Positions 28,060 through 37,112 of a stretch of DNA of 38,342 nt are shown one piece after another; positions within the stretch are counted from its first letter, which is position 1; each line of letters starts with the position of its first letter. Source of the DNA: Oscillospiraceae bacterium (GTDB lineage: Bacteria; Bacillota; Clostridia; Oscillospirales; CAG-272); assembly GCA_015064545.1 (NCBI GenBank), contig SVSA01000011.1, positions 1-38,342 of the forward strand, given 5' to 3'. A model generated the notes under the pieces. The model did no database searches and was not told where the DNA came from. It was given only the letters and a program-made list of their open reading frames with translations. A program made the position numbers and the translations under genes.

Positions 28060-28791
28060 TTATTCGGCTTCGGCAGAAGCCGTATGCCAGGACGCATACG
28101 AGGTGGCTAAGAGGACGGCTAATTTGGTTCGATAGACCGGATCCTCAAGCAAAAGCGCCTCGTCGGGATTGGACAAAAAGCCGCATTCAATCAAAACAGC
28201 AGGGGAATGGATGCGGTGAAGGAGGTAGATCGCGGAGGTGGCAGGCTTGATGGCGCGATTGTTATCGGGCTGCAGAGAGGCTTGCACCGCAGACTGAATG
28301 GTTTCGGCCAGGATTTGGCCGGAGGGATGATGGGTGGAATAATAGACCTGCAGACCGCGGTAGCGGCTTTGGGGGAATTTATTCATGTGAATACTGAGAA
28401 ACGGTACACCGGGGTTGGCTTCGGCAATAGCCAGACGGCCGCGGAGATCCTGCATTTTTCGTGAGGATGCTGCCTCGGAGGTGAGCGAAATATCGCTGTC
28501 GCGGGTGAGGATAACATCGTAACCGAGAAGATGAAGGAGTTCGGCCACCGATAATGTTGTCTCAAGATTCAGCGTTTTTTCGGCCGTTCCGGTCACCGAA
28601 ACGGCGCCGCCGTCAAAGCCACCATGTCCGGCGTCTAAAATCAAAGTACGTCGTTCTCCGTCGGCAAGAACGGCATCGGCATCGCGAAAATAACGCAGAT
28701 AGAGCTGATGTAAAAGCGAGGCGGTCACAATCAGCAGTAGCGCAATAAGACAATAGAGGAAAAGACTGCCGTTTCGTTTTTCGGTATGCAT
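28060..28791 (-). CDS. N-acetylmuramoyl-L-alanine amidase (Amidase_3), CwlD-like
   Basis: N-terminal TM, LDAGHGGFDGGAVS, LSIHMNKF, VLIECGFLSNPDEA. Start at MHTEKRNG. Confidence 0.85.
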   Translation of the reverse strand: MHTEKRNGSLFLYCLIALLLIVTASLLHQLYLRYFRDADAVLADGERRTLILDAGHGGFDGGAVSVTGTAEKTLNLETTLSVAELLHLLGYDVILTRDSDISLTSEAASSRKMQDLRGRLAIAEANPGVPFLSIHMNKFPQSRYRGLQVYYSTHHPSGQILAETIQSAVQASLQPDNNRAIKPATSAIYLLHRIHSPAVLIECGFLSNPDEALLLEDPVYRTKLAVLLATSYASWHTASAEAE

Positions 28792-28856
28792 GGTATCCCC
28801 CGAGTATGGAAAATTGTCGCAAGCGACTCGTTCCATTCTATGCGGCAGATCAAGAA

Positions 28857-31172
28857 TTATGCACGCGGCTCCGTTTCGTTCGGGTGCGGCTCGGTGTGTG
28901 CGGTGTCAGGCGGTATCGTTTTGCGACGCGACGCACGGGCACCAGCGGACGGCAAGCGTCTGCGACGGAAGCGAACGAGCAGAACAAAGACGATCAGAAG
29001 AAAGCCAACGGCCACAGCGATCGTTACCAGCAGCAGGAAGAGCGTAAATAGCGGTGCTATAGTCTTGGTTTTTCCCAGCGTTATCGTTTTGACATCCAAA
29101 TACTGATCCTCCGCCCCCGAGCCGGTGCGCGTCCAAAGACGGAGCTTAGCGGATGATAGTGCCATACTTTCTAACTCATTCAGCGGAAAGGTGATCGTCA
29201 ACCACTCGTTGGTGTCTACCGTTGCTTCGGCATTCCAAACGATTTCGTGTCCGTTTTGATTTCCGATGAAAAGAAGGCGCAGATCGGCGGTTTTGCTTTT
29301 GGAAACAACACGAACCGTCAGTGTCAGCGAATCGGCATGGCCGAGTCGCGTCAGATCCGGGACGGTGGCTCCGATTCCCATGTGCTCAAAGGAGGATACC
29401 CGCAACAGCGCGGCACGCAAGAAGGTGGCATCTTCTTCTTCGCAGAGCTCAAGATACTCGGTATTATCGGTAGGATAGAAGTCATAGAGGCTTTTACTGA
29501 AGTCGTAGAGCACTTCGATGGTTTCTTTGGACGTCAGTATCGTGGGTTTGATGGGAGAGACGGTGATTTCGACACGGTGTGATGCGAAATCCTCGGGACT
29601 GATCGTGTTTTCGGGAAGTAATGACAGGTAAGGAGTGATAAGATCGGTGTTATTCTCACGGTCAACCGCTTTGAACACGGCATGAATGGCCTTCGGTGTT
29701 GAGGGCTCTAACAAAAGATCGGAGGAGGCATAGAGACCGTAATACAGCGAGGATTCCGCGGCGTGATCGACATGACGATGCCAGATCAGTGCCTCAACCG
29801 TGTCATGCTGCAAGGCAATTTTGTAGGCGTAGAGATAGGCCGCGGCTTGAAGCCGTTCATTTGCGGTTCCGCTCTCACCGCTAACGCCGAATTCGCTTAG
29901 CAGAAGCGGACGCACAGTGCCTTGATAGCGGTACGGATCGGCTTGGAGACATTCGATCAGCACCGAAAGATTTTTCATGGTAATATACGAGGCATCGGGC
30001 TTATCCAGGGCGGCAGGATCATTCCAAAAATCGGTTTGGGTAAGGACCGAAGGGTAGGGGTTGACCGCGATGCCGAAGGGAAGATCCGAACAGCGCGTTA
30101 CAACCGCCGTTAAGAAGTCATAGGCGCAGAACAGATACGGCTTTTCATTTTCTTGGGTAATGTGATAGCGGTTTGAGAGTGGGACAAAAACACGGGCATT
30201 GGCATAGGCGCTTCGCACGGCCGTGTCGGCAATGCGCAAAAACGTGGCATAAGCCGCAGCATAATCGTCGAGACGGGGAATACCGGCGCTGTTGCGATCT
30301 CCCTCCTCATTGGCTTCATAACCGAGGATAAAGCTGCCGCAGAAGCCGTTGGCAGACGTGGGATCGGAATAGCGGGAGGCCAAAAAGTGAAGCATGGCCG
30401 CATAGCGAAGTACCCCCTCGCGTGTGGAAACATTGGGGGCAAACAACGTGCCGCTGTTGCCCACCGCCGCATCATAGTATAAATCGGAAGAGGCCGTGGT
30501 ATCAAAGGCTAACAAGCAGTTCAGATAAATGTGAATTCCGGCGTCGGAAAGCGAACGAATACGGTAATCCAATGCCGAAACTGCGGTACTGTTGACATAG
30601 TATTTGTTCCCGCCGTAGAGAAAGGTGATTGCCTTTTCCTCGGAATAGGCGATCAGCTCGTTGAAAAAAACCGTGACAGTTGTATGCTTGACACCGAGTA
30701 GTTGTGCGTCGGTAAGGAGCTGAACTTGCAGACCTTTCTTTGAGGTCATGGCAGGATAAGACTGTGTATGGGGGGCAAAATCCGCGAAATTGGAGAGATA
30801 GACGGCAGGAGAAATGACCTGATATTCGCCGACCTCATCGACTAAAGCCAGCCGATAGCCGTAAAGAGCCAGCGAGGCATCCGAGACATCGTAAGGCAGC
30901 GTAAAGCGAATCGATCGCTTGTCGGCATCGGTAATGGCGATAGGAGTCAGTGTTTCGATCGACTCATTTTCAGGAGAGACACGGAAGAGGTAGACCGCGC
31001 GGTTACCCTCGATAAAGCCGGGTGCCAGGGTGGCCTCGGCAATTAATTCGCTTCCGTCCTCAGACAGATAAACGCGGTTCAGCTCGGTGACATCTCCTTC
31101 GGCGGCAAAAACCACTCCGAACAAAGAGACGGCACATAAGAGCAGTATCGGCAGTAGGATGAGGCGTTTCAT
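28857..31172 (-). CDS. Membrane-anchored glycosidase-like protein, DUF5722-like
   Basis: Signal peptide (MKRLILLPILLLCAVSLFGVVFAAEG), TIM-barrel-like region with ILGYEANEEGD and LLLSEFGVSG, C-terminal TM plus basic tail. Start at ATG 31172 with GGAGGG upstream. Confidence 0.65.
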   Translation of the reverse strand: MKRLILLPILLLCAVSLFGVVFAAEGDVTELNRVYLSEDGSELIAEATLAPGFIEGNRAVYLFRVSPENESIETLTPIAITDADKRSIRFTLPYDVSDASLALYGYRLALVDEVGEYQVISPAVYLSNFADFAPHTQSYPAMTSKKGLQVQLLTDAQLLGVKHTTVTVFFNELIAYSEEKAITFLYGGNKYYVNSTAVSALDYRIRSLSDAGIHIYLNCLLAFDTTASSDLYYDAAVGNSGTLFAPNVSTREGVLRYAAMLHFLASRYSDPTSANGFCGSFILGYEANEEGDRNSAGIPRLDDYAAAYATFLRIADTAVRSAYANARVFVPLSNRYHITQENEKPYLFCAYDFLTAVVTRCSDLPFGIAVNPYPSVLTQTDFWNDPAALDKPDASYITMKNLSVLIECLQADPYRYQGTVRPLLLSEFGVSGESGTANERLQAAAYLYAYKIALQHDTVEALIWHRHVDHAAESSLYYGLYASSDLLLEPSTPKAIHAVFKAVDRENNTDLITPYLSLLPENTISPEDFASHRVEITVSPIKPTILTSKETIEVLYDFSKSLYDFYPTDNTEYLELCEEEDATFLRAALLRVSSFEHMGIGATVPDLTRLGHADSLTLTVRVVSKSKTADLRLLFIGNQNGHEIVWNAEATVDTNEWLTITFPLNELESMALSSAKLRLWTRTGSGAEDQYLDVKTITLGKTKTIAPLFTLFLLLVTIAVAVGFLLIVFVLLVRFRRRRLPSAGARASRRKTIPPDTAHTEPHPNETEPRA

Positions 31173-31189
31173 GCGACCCTCCGAAAAAA

Positions 31190-31233
31190 GAATAGAGAAA
31201 AAGCGGAGCGAAAGGAATGTCCTCGCTCCGCTT
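31190..31233 (-). terminator. Intrinsic terminator downstream of tpiA
   Basis: Perfect 11-bp stem AAGCGGAGCGA/TCGCTCCGCTT followed on the reverse strand by TTTCTCTATTCTTTTTT. Confidence 0.8.
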
Positions 31234-31242
31234 GTCATGTGA

Positions 31243-32010
31243 TTACTGTGCCGCGTCAATGATAGCGGTGAAGTCCGAGGCGACAAGGGAAGCGCCGCCG
31301 ATCAGTCCGCCGTCAACATTGACCTTGGCCAAAAGCTCGGCCGCATTGCTCGGCTTCATCGAGCCGCCGTACTGAATGGTAACGCTCTCGGCAACCTCAG
31401 TACCATACTTTTCGGCCACAACCGAACGAATCACGGCGCAAACCTCCTCGGCCTGCTCTGCGGTGGCGGTTCTGCCGGTGCCGATTGCCCAAACCGGCTC
31501 ATAGGCGATGATGACCTTGCTCATGTCCTCGGCAGAAACATCGAGCAGGGCAATTTTTGTCTGCATCGAAACCACCTCGGTGGTGATGCCGCGATCACGC
31601 TCATCAAGAAGCTCACCTACGCAAAGGATAGGGGTAAGATCAGCGGCAAGTGCAGCCTTGAGGCGGAGATTGACGGTGGCATCGGTTTCGCCGAAGTACT
31701 GTCTTCTTTCGCTGTGGCCGATGACAACGTACTCGGCACCGCATTCCTTCAGCATATCGGCCGAAATTTCACCGGTAAAGGCGCCCTTCTTTTCAAAGTG
31801 GACATTCTGTGCGCCAACCTTGATATTGGTGCCGGCGGTAAGCGTAACGGCGGTCATCAGATCAACAAAGGGGACACAAACCACAATGTCACAGCCGTTC
31901 TTGCCTTTGACCATCGGAATCAGTCCGGAAAGGAGCTTGGCCGTTTCGGAGGGGGTCATATTCATTTTCCAGTTGCCGGCGATGACAGCTTTTCTAACAT
32001 TTTTATTCAT
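31243..32010 (-). CDS. tpiA: Triosephosphate isomerase
   Basis: AGNWKMNMTPSE, VIGHSERRQYFGETD, IAYEPVWAIGTGRTAT, QYGGSMKPSN. Confidence 0.98.
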   Translation of the reverse strand: MNKNVRKAVIAGNWKMNMTPSETAKLLSGLIPMVKGKNGCDIVVCVPFVDLMTAVTLTAGTNIKVGAQNVHFEKKGAFTGEISADMLKECGAEYVVIGHSERRQYFGETDATVNLRLKAALAADLTPILCVGELLDERDRGITTEVVSMQTKIALLDVSAEDMSKVIIAYEPVWAIGTGRTATAEQAEEVCAVIRSVVAEKYGTEVAESVTIQYGGSMKPSNAAELLAKVNVDGGLIGGASLVASDFTAIIDAAQ

Positions 32011-32050
32011 GGGAGAACCTCAAAATAATCCTTTCGTGATAAAGTGGGGA

Positions 32051-32072
32051 AGCGCGGGTGTTACCCCGCGCT
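32051..32072. other. Intergenic hairpin between pgk and tpiA
   Basis: Perfect 8-bp GC-rich stem AGCGCGGG-tgttac-CCCGCGCT without a U-tract. Confidence 0.6.
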
Positions 32073-32084
32073 GTCATGAGCAAA

Positions 32085-33380
32085 TTAGTTTTTATCCTGC
32101 AGGCAGGCGATACCGGGAAGCTCAAGGCCTTCCAAGAATTCGAGCGATGCGCCGCCGCCGGTGGAGATGTGCGTCATCTTTTCGGCAAAACCGAGCTTCT
32201 CAATGGCAGCAGCCGAGTCTCCGCCGCCGATGATCGAAATGGCATTGCTTTGAGCGACTGCCGTTGCGACACCGCAGGTACCATCTGCGAACTTTTCCCA
32301 TTCCGAAACACCCATCGGGCCGTTCCAAACCACCGTGCCGGCACCCTTGATGGCATAACCAAAGAGAATGACCGAGGCAGGGCCGATATCAAGACCCATA
32401 TAACCATCGGGAATATCCGCCGAGTCGACAAAGATGTCGTGGCAATCGGGATCATACTTGTCACCGACGTGGTTATCCACGGGGAGAAGAACCTTGACAC
32501 CCTTGGCAGCGGCCTTGGCAAGAAGCTCGTTCGCCAGATCCAGCTTATCCTCCTCGAACAGCGAGGTACCGATCTTATGGCCACGTGCCTTATTAAAGGT
32601 GTAAGCCATCGCACCGCCGATGATGAGGGTGTCGACCTTTTCCAAGAGGTTATTGATAACGCCGATCTTGTCCGAAACCTTGGCACCGCCGAGGATGGCA
32701 ACAAACGGGCGCTTGGGATTGGAGAGCGCGCCGCCCATGATCGAGATTTCCTTCTGAATCAGGTAACCGCAAACGGCAGGGAGGTAGTCGGCAACACCGG
32801 CGGTCGAAGCGTGGGCACGGTGGGCGGTACCGAATGCGTCGTTCACGTAAATTTCGGCAAGAGCAGCCAGCTTCTTGGCAAATTCGGGATCGTTCTTTTC
32901 TTCCTCAGCATGGAAACGAACGTTTTCCAGCAACAGGACCTCACCGGCCTTCAGCGCGGCAGCCTTAGCGGCAGCATCAGCGCCGACAACATCGGAGGCC
33001 ATGATGACAGTCTGGCCGAGCATCTCGGAAAGCTTATCGGCAACCGGCTTGAGCGAAAGCTTGGTGATGTCGCCCTTTGCCTTTTCCAATGCGGCAGCCT
33101 TGGCGGCCTCCTGCTCCTCGGCGGGAAGTGCTTCAATTTTCTTTTTCTCTTTTTTATCGAGCTTCAGCTCAGCATTCAGCACATTGTGGGGACGACCCAT
33201 GTGTGAGCAGAGAATAACGGCTGCGCCGTTTGCCACAAGATATTTGATCGTGGGGAGTGCACCGACAATACGCTTATCGTCGGTAATGACCCCGTTTGCC
33301 ATGGGAACGTTGAAGTCGCATCTGACAAGAACCTTCTTGCCGGAAACCGCAATGTCTTCGATGGTTTTCTTGTTGTACAT
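32085..33380 (-). CDS. pgk: Phosphoglycerate kinase
   Basis: [45 protein letters not shown]. Confidence 0.98.
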   Translation of the reverse strand: MYNKKTIEDIAVSGKKVLVRCDFNVPMANGVITDDKRIVGALPTIKYLVANGAAVILCSHMGRPHNVLNAELKLDKKEKKKIEALPAEEQEAAKAAALEKAKGDITKLSLKPVADKLSEMLGQTVIMASDVVGADAAAKAAALKAGEVLLLENVRFHAEEEKNDPEFAKKLAALAEIYVNDAFGTAHRAHASTAGVADYLPAVCGYLIQKEISIMGGALSNPKRPFVAILGGAKVSDKIGVINNLLEKVDTLIIGGAMAYTFNKARGHKIGTSLFEEDKLDLANELLAKAAAKGVKVLLPVDNHVGDKYDPDCHDIFVDSADIPDGYMGLDIGPASVILFGYAIKGAGTVVWNGPMGVSEWEKFADGTCGVATAVAQSNAISIIGGGDSAAAIEKLGFAEKMTHISTGGGASLEFLEGLELPGIACLQDKN

Positions 33381-33489
33381 CGTTTGTCCTCCGATTCGCC
33401 GTTCAAGGCGATCTATCTATTAAAATATTAAATGATTGACAATGAGTGATTCATAACCAAATCTTTGGCGCAAAAAACTCACAAACTAT

Positions 33490-33518
33490 ATCATACCATA
33501 TTTTTAGGGGGTTGGCAA
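33490..33518 (-). promoter_or_regulatory. Putative promoter of pgk
   Basis: Reverse strand TTGCCA, 17-nt spacer, TATGAT. Confidence 0.6.
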
Positions 33519-33622
33519 GATAAAAAACGAAAAAAATGTGAGTTTTTCTCATTTTTGGAATTTTTGACAGGGATAAAACACAAAGTTACGCGCGATTCGT
33601 CACAGAAATGCAAAATCCGGTG

Positions 33623-33934
33623 TTAAAAACGGGTTTCGGTCCGACAGCAAGGGCACTTGGGATAGTCGATGTCATAGCGGTGACCGCAAACCGGGCAGGT
33701 AATTTGGGCAATGCCCGTGTCAGCGTCGGAGTGTGTTTCTTCCTCATCCTCTTCCGCTATGTAAAACTCACAGCGCCGACAATCCTCGCAGAGAAAAATG
33801 TTCAGCGTGATGGCGCCGGCGAGCAGGTGAGGAAGATCACCGAGCAGCCAGCCTTGCTTGCCGAGCTGTATACGTTCGCGACGCCAGAAGCGAACCGTAC
33901 CGCCACAGCGTAAGCAGACATCCTTCGGAATCAT
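33623..33934 (-). CDS. Small zinc-ribbon-like protein
   Basis: Four CxxC motifs (CLRC, CEDC, CPVC, CPCC) in 103 aa; overlaps the prmC end by 4 nt. Confidence 0.65.
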   Translation of the reverse strand: MIPKDVCLRCGGTVRFWRRERIQLGKQGWLLGDLPHLLAGAITLNIFLCEDCRRCEFYIAEEDEEETHSDADTGIAQITCPVCGHRYDIDYPKCPCCRTETRF

Positions 33935-34665
33935 AGGGCGTTCCTTTCTGTAGGACGATAGTATGCCACACGGTCGTGGCCGCTATAGTCTTTTGTTACC
34001 GTGCATCCCATCGAACGGAGAGAATCGCCTTGATCATAGCCGATTTCCATCAACAGAAAGCCGTCGTTTTTCAAATTTTTGGGATAAGCAGTTAGCAGAA
34101 TGCGATAAAAGGAAAGACCGTCTTCGCCGCCATCCAGCGCCATATGCGGCTCGCGGCGCACACCGGAATCCAGCGTATCGATGACAGCTGTCGCAATATA
34201 CGGTGGGTTACTGACAATCGCGTCATAGCGCACCTCTGCAAGTGCCGTTCCGCTCAGAACATCGGCATGTCGGAAATCGATGCGGTCGGCCACACCGTTT
34301 CGAACGGCATTTTGCTGTGCCAATCGTAAAGCATCCTCTGACAGATCAATGGCGATGGCCGTTAAGTCCGGTCGGTGTGCCAGCACCGAGATGGCGATGC
34401 ATCCGCTTCCGGTACAAAGGTCGGCAAAGATGCCGCCATGGGGAAGCGAGGTAATCAGCTTTTCAACAAGATGCTCGGTTTCGGGGCGGGGAATCAGACA
34501 GGCAGGAGAGACGGTATAGACTTCATCATAGAAATACCATTCGCCGAGTACATAGGCAAGAGGCTCACCTTCTGCGATTTTCCGATAGGCCTCAGCATAG
34601 TCATCGGGATCGGGAAAACGCTTGCGAAGAAGCTGCTCGTCGCGGTAGGATAGTGCTTCGCTCAT
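33931..34665 (-). CDS. prmC: Release factor glutamine methyltransferase PrmC
   Basis: IPRPETEHLVE, DLCTGSGCIAIS, VSNPPYI. Confidence 0.93.
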   Translation of the reverse strand: MSEALSYRDEQLLRKRFPDPDDYAEAYRKIAEGEPLAYVLGEWYFYDEVYTVSPACLIPRPETEHLVEKLITSLPHGGIFADLCTGSGCIAISVLAHRPDLTAIAIDLSEDALRLAQQNAVRNGVADRIDFRHADVLSGTALAEVRYDAIVSNPPYIATAVIDTLDSGVRREPHMALDGGEDGLSFYRILLTAYPKNLKNDGFLLMEIGYDQGDSLRSMGCTVTKDYSGHDRVAYYRPTERNAL

Positions 34666-35750
34666 TCGGAGGCCTTGTCGGTGTCCGCGGAAACAGACGG
34701 CTCGCTTGCCGCCTGAGAACAGGACTCGGGTTCGGACGCAGACTCGGTCTCGGTTTCGCTATTCTCATCGGATACCGCATCGTGGGGATCCTCATATCGG
34801 TAATCCGGGAAGACATCGGGCAGCGCTGTTTTGAGCGCAATGATGGCGATCTCAATCTGACTGTCATCGGGTTCGCGTGTGGTAATGCGCTGCATAAACA
34901 GACCGGGCGCCGAAAGAATCCGTGTCAGGAAGTTATCGTGCTTGCCGGCAAACATGATAAATTCAAAACCGATACCGACAATTAGCGGCAGGATAAGAAT
35001 CTTGGTGAGCATCCGAAGGAGCATATTATCCCAGGTGACAAAGGGCAGGGAATTGACCAAAATGCTGATGATCAGAATCACAAAGATAAAGCTGGTGCCG
35101 CAACGGGGATGGAATCGACGGTGCTTCTTCACGTTTTCCACCGTCAGCTCTTCACCGCTCTCATAGCAGAAGATCGACTTATGCTCGGCTCCATGATATT
35201 CAAAGGTGCGGCGGATGTCCTTCATCAGCGAAACAAGCATCAGATAGGCCACAAAGATGATAATTTTGATGACGCCCTCGATCAGGTTCATGAAAATGCC
35301 AAGGCTTCGTCCGGCCAGCCATTCAATACCCTTGGCAATATACGAGGGCAACAGGAAAAAGAGACCGATTGCCAGCGCAATGCCGAGGAACATGCTGATA
35401 CCCATAATAACCGACATCAGCTTTTCGCCAAAGGTGTTGGTCAGCCATTTTTCAAACTTAGTTTCGGGCTCGGCTTCCTCGAGACCGTATTGCTCGGCCG
35501 AGATACTGAGCGTCTTGAAATTCAAGACCATCGATTCGACAAAGCCGACAATACCTCGCAGAATCGGCAGGCGTAGGATTTTGTGCTTACTGCGAATGGA
35601 GGTGAAGCGTTGCTTGGTTAGGCTGACCGTGCCGTCCTCGCGACGCACCGCGATGGCATACTCCTCCTTGCCCTTCATCATAATGCCTTCCAGCACGGCC
35701 TGTCCGCCAACCGTGCCGAGACGGCAATTTTTTTCTGCTTGTTTACTCAT
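34662..35750 (-). CDS. DUF1385-family membrane protein
   Basis: GGQAVLEGIMMKG, EYHGAEHKSIFCYE, HPRCGTSF motifs. Start at MSKQAEK. Confidence 0.85.
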   Translation of the reverse strand: MSKQAEKNCRLGTVGGQAVLEGIMMKGKEEYAIAVRREDGTVSLTKQRFTSIRSKHKILRLPILRGIVGFVESMVLNFKTLSISAEQYGLEEAEPETKFEKWLTNTFGEKLMSVIMGISMFLGIALAIGLFFLLPSYIAKGIEWLAGRSLGIFMNLIEGVIKIIIFVAYLMLVSLMKDIRRTFEYHGAEHKSIFCYESGEELTVENVKKHRRFHPRCGTSFIFVILIISILVNSLPFVTWDNMLLRMLTKILILPLIVGIGFEFIMFAGKHDNFLTRILSAPGLFMQRITTREPDDSQIEIAIIALKTALPDVFPDYRYEDPHDAVSDENSETETESASEPESCSQAASEPSVSADTDKASE

Positions 35751-35777
35751 GATCGATAGATTCCGTTTCTTATTTAT

Positions 35778-35801
35778 GTGAGAGCTGCTTTCGGCTCTCA
35801 C
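35778..35801. other. Hairpin in the DUF1385 5' leader
   Basis: Perfect stem GTGAGAGC/GCTCTCAC with 8-nt loop. Confidence 0.55.
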
Positions 35802-35946
35802 GTTATAATCCTATTTATTATAGCAGATTATTTCCGAAAAATATATAACAAATTGTTAATTTCAATCGCTTTTCGCGAAAAATGTCCCTTGCGGCGCTGA
35901 AATGTTGAAAATCTGCGCTTTCTTTAAAAGTTTTTTGAAATACCGA

Positions 35947-35975
35947 TTGACAAAGCGAGGAAAGTGTGATAGGAT
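35947..35975 (+). promoter_or_regulatory. Promoter of the amino-acid ABC transporter operon
   Basis: TTGACA (35947-35952), 17-nt spacer, TAGGAT (35970-35975). Confidence 0.75.
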
Positions 35976-35980
35976 TATCA

Positions 35981-36143
35981 CGATAGAGGCGCGAAACGTA
36001 TGAGTAAGGCAGTCGAGATCCGGCCGATCGATGACGCTGTCAGAAAGGACGCTTCGCCGAAATCCGCATTTGCCGAGACTGCGGGTTGGGCATAGCGATA
36101 AGATCGCTATGACTGTCACATAGGCTTATGTGGAGTGCTGTCG
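35981..36143 (+). promoter_or_regulatory. Lysine riboswitch (L-box) aptamer
   Basis: Conserved blocks GATAGAGGCGCGAA, GAGTA, GAAAGGacGCTTCGCCGAA, GCGGGTTGGGC, GACTGTCA, TGGAGTGCTGTC in canonical order. P1 CGATAG/CTGTCG, P3 AATCCGCA/TGCGGGTT, P4 CATAGCGAT/ATCGCTATG, P5 CACATA/TATGTG. Confidence 0.93.
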
Positions 36144-36168
36144 CTTTTCAATTTATCTTGGAATGTGT

Positions 36169-36203
36169 ACGGCTCCGTCCTCTGTCGGAAGTCGTCATTT
36201 TTA
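36169..36203 (+). terminator. Putative riboswitch expression-platform terminator
   Basis: ACGGCTCCG...CGGAAGTCGT imperfect stem followed by CATTTTTATTT, just before the RBS. Confidence 0.6.
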
Positions 36204-36220
36204 TTTATAAGGAGTTTGTT

Positions 36221-37075
36221 ATGAAACACTTCATTCGCACACTCGCACTTCTTCTCGTGAGCGTAATGCTCGTCTGTGGCTTTGCTGCCTGCTCGGCCGA
36301 GGACGGCTCTGCCGATCTGGAAAAGGTTAAGGCAGCCGGTGTTCTCAAGGTCGGTATGGAATGCAACTATGCGCCCTACAACTGGGCACAGACAAACGAA
36401 ACCGATACCACCGTTAAGGTGCAGGACGGTATGTATGCCGATGGTTACGATGTTCAGATCGCCAAGAAGATTGCCGACGCACTCGGTGTCACGCTCGTGA
36501 TCAAGCCGATGGAATGGGATGGTCTGATTCCCGCGCTGGAATCGGGTGAGATCGATATGGTTATCGCCGGTATGTCTCCCACCGAGGAAAGAAAGCTTTC
36601 CATCGACTTCTCCAACACCTATTTTGACAGCAATCTCGTCATGGTTGTGAAGAAGGATTCCTCCTATGCTACAGCAACCAAGATTGCCGATTTCAAGGAT
36701 GCCAAGATCACCGGTCAGCTCAACACCTTCCACTATGCTGTTATCGATCAGATCGAGGGCGTCAAGAAGCAGACCGCGCTTGCTGACTTTGCCGCGTTGA
36801 CCCAGGCGCTTGCCTCGGACACGATCGACGGCTATGTTTGTGAAAAGCCCGGTGCGATTTCTGCCGTTGCGGCTAACCCCGACTTTGCCTTTGTTGAATT
36901 CCCCGAAGGCAGCGGCTTTACCTGCGATCCTGCCGAATCCTCGATTTCGGTCGGTGTCAGAAAGAACAGCTCGCTGACAGCCGAGATCAATAAGGTTCTT
37001 GCCGGTCTGACGACCGCCGACAAGGAGGCTATGATGGACGCCGCTATCGCTCGTCAGCCGGTCAACGAGGAATAA
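36221..37075 (+). CDS. Amino-acid ABC transporter substrate-binding lipoprotein, probably lysine
   Basis: Lipobox CGFAAC, SBP family 3 pattern (AAGVLKVGMECNYAPYNW, GYDVQIAKKIADALGV, GEIDMVIAGMSPTEERK). Start at ATG 36221 after AAGGAG. Confidence 0.92.
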   Translation: MKHFIRTLALLLVSVMLVCGFAACSAEDGSADLEKVKAAGVLKVGMECNYAPYNWAQTNETDTTVKVQDGMYADGYDVQIAKKIADALGVTLVIKPMEWDGLIPALESGEIDMVIAGMSPTEERKLSIDFSNTYFDSNLVMVVKKDSSYATATKIADFKDAKITGQLNTFHYAVIDQIEGVKKQTALADFAALTQALASDTIDGYVCEKPGAISAVAANPDFAFVEFPEGSGFTCDPAESSISVGVRKNSSLTAEINKVLAGLTTADKEAMMDAAIARQPVNEE

Positions 37076-37112
37076 GACGAGACAACCGGTTTAAGGGATA
37101 TAGCGAAGTATT

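Noticed and set aside
32058-33206. 382-aa plus-strand ORF opposite pgk
   Set aside because: Antisense to a clear pgk gene; no recognisable motifs.
36116-36733. 205-aa minus-strand ORF opposite the substrate-binding protein gene
   Set aside because: Antisense to a confident SBP gene and to the riboswitch platform.
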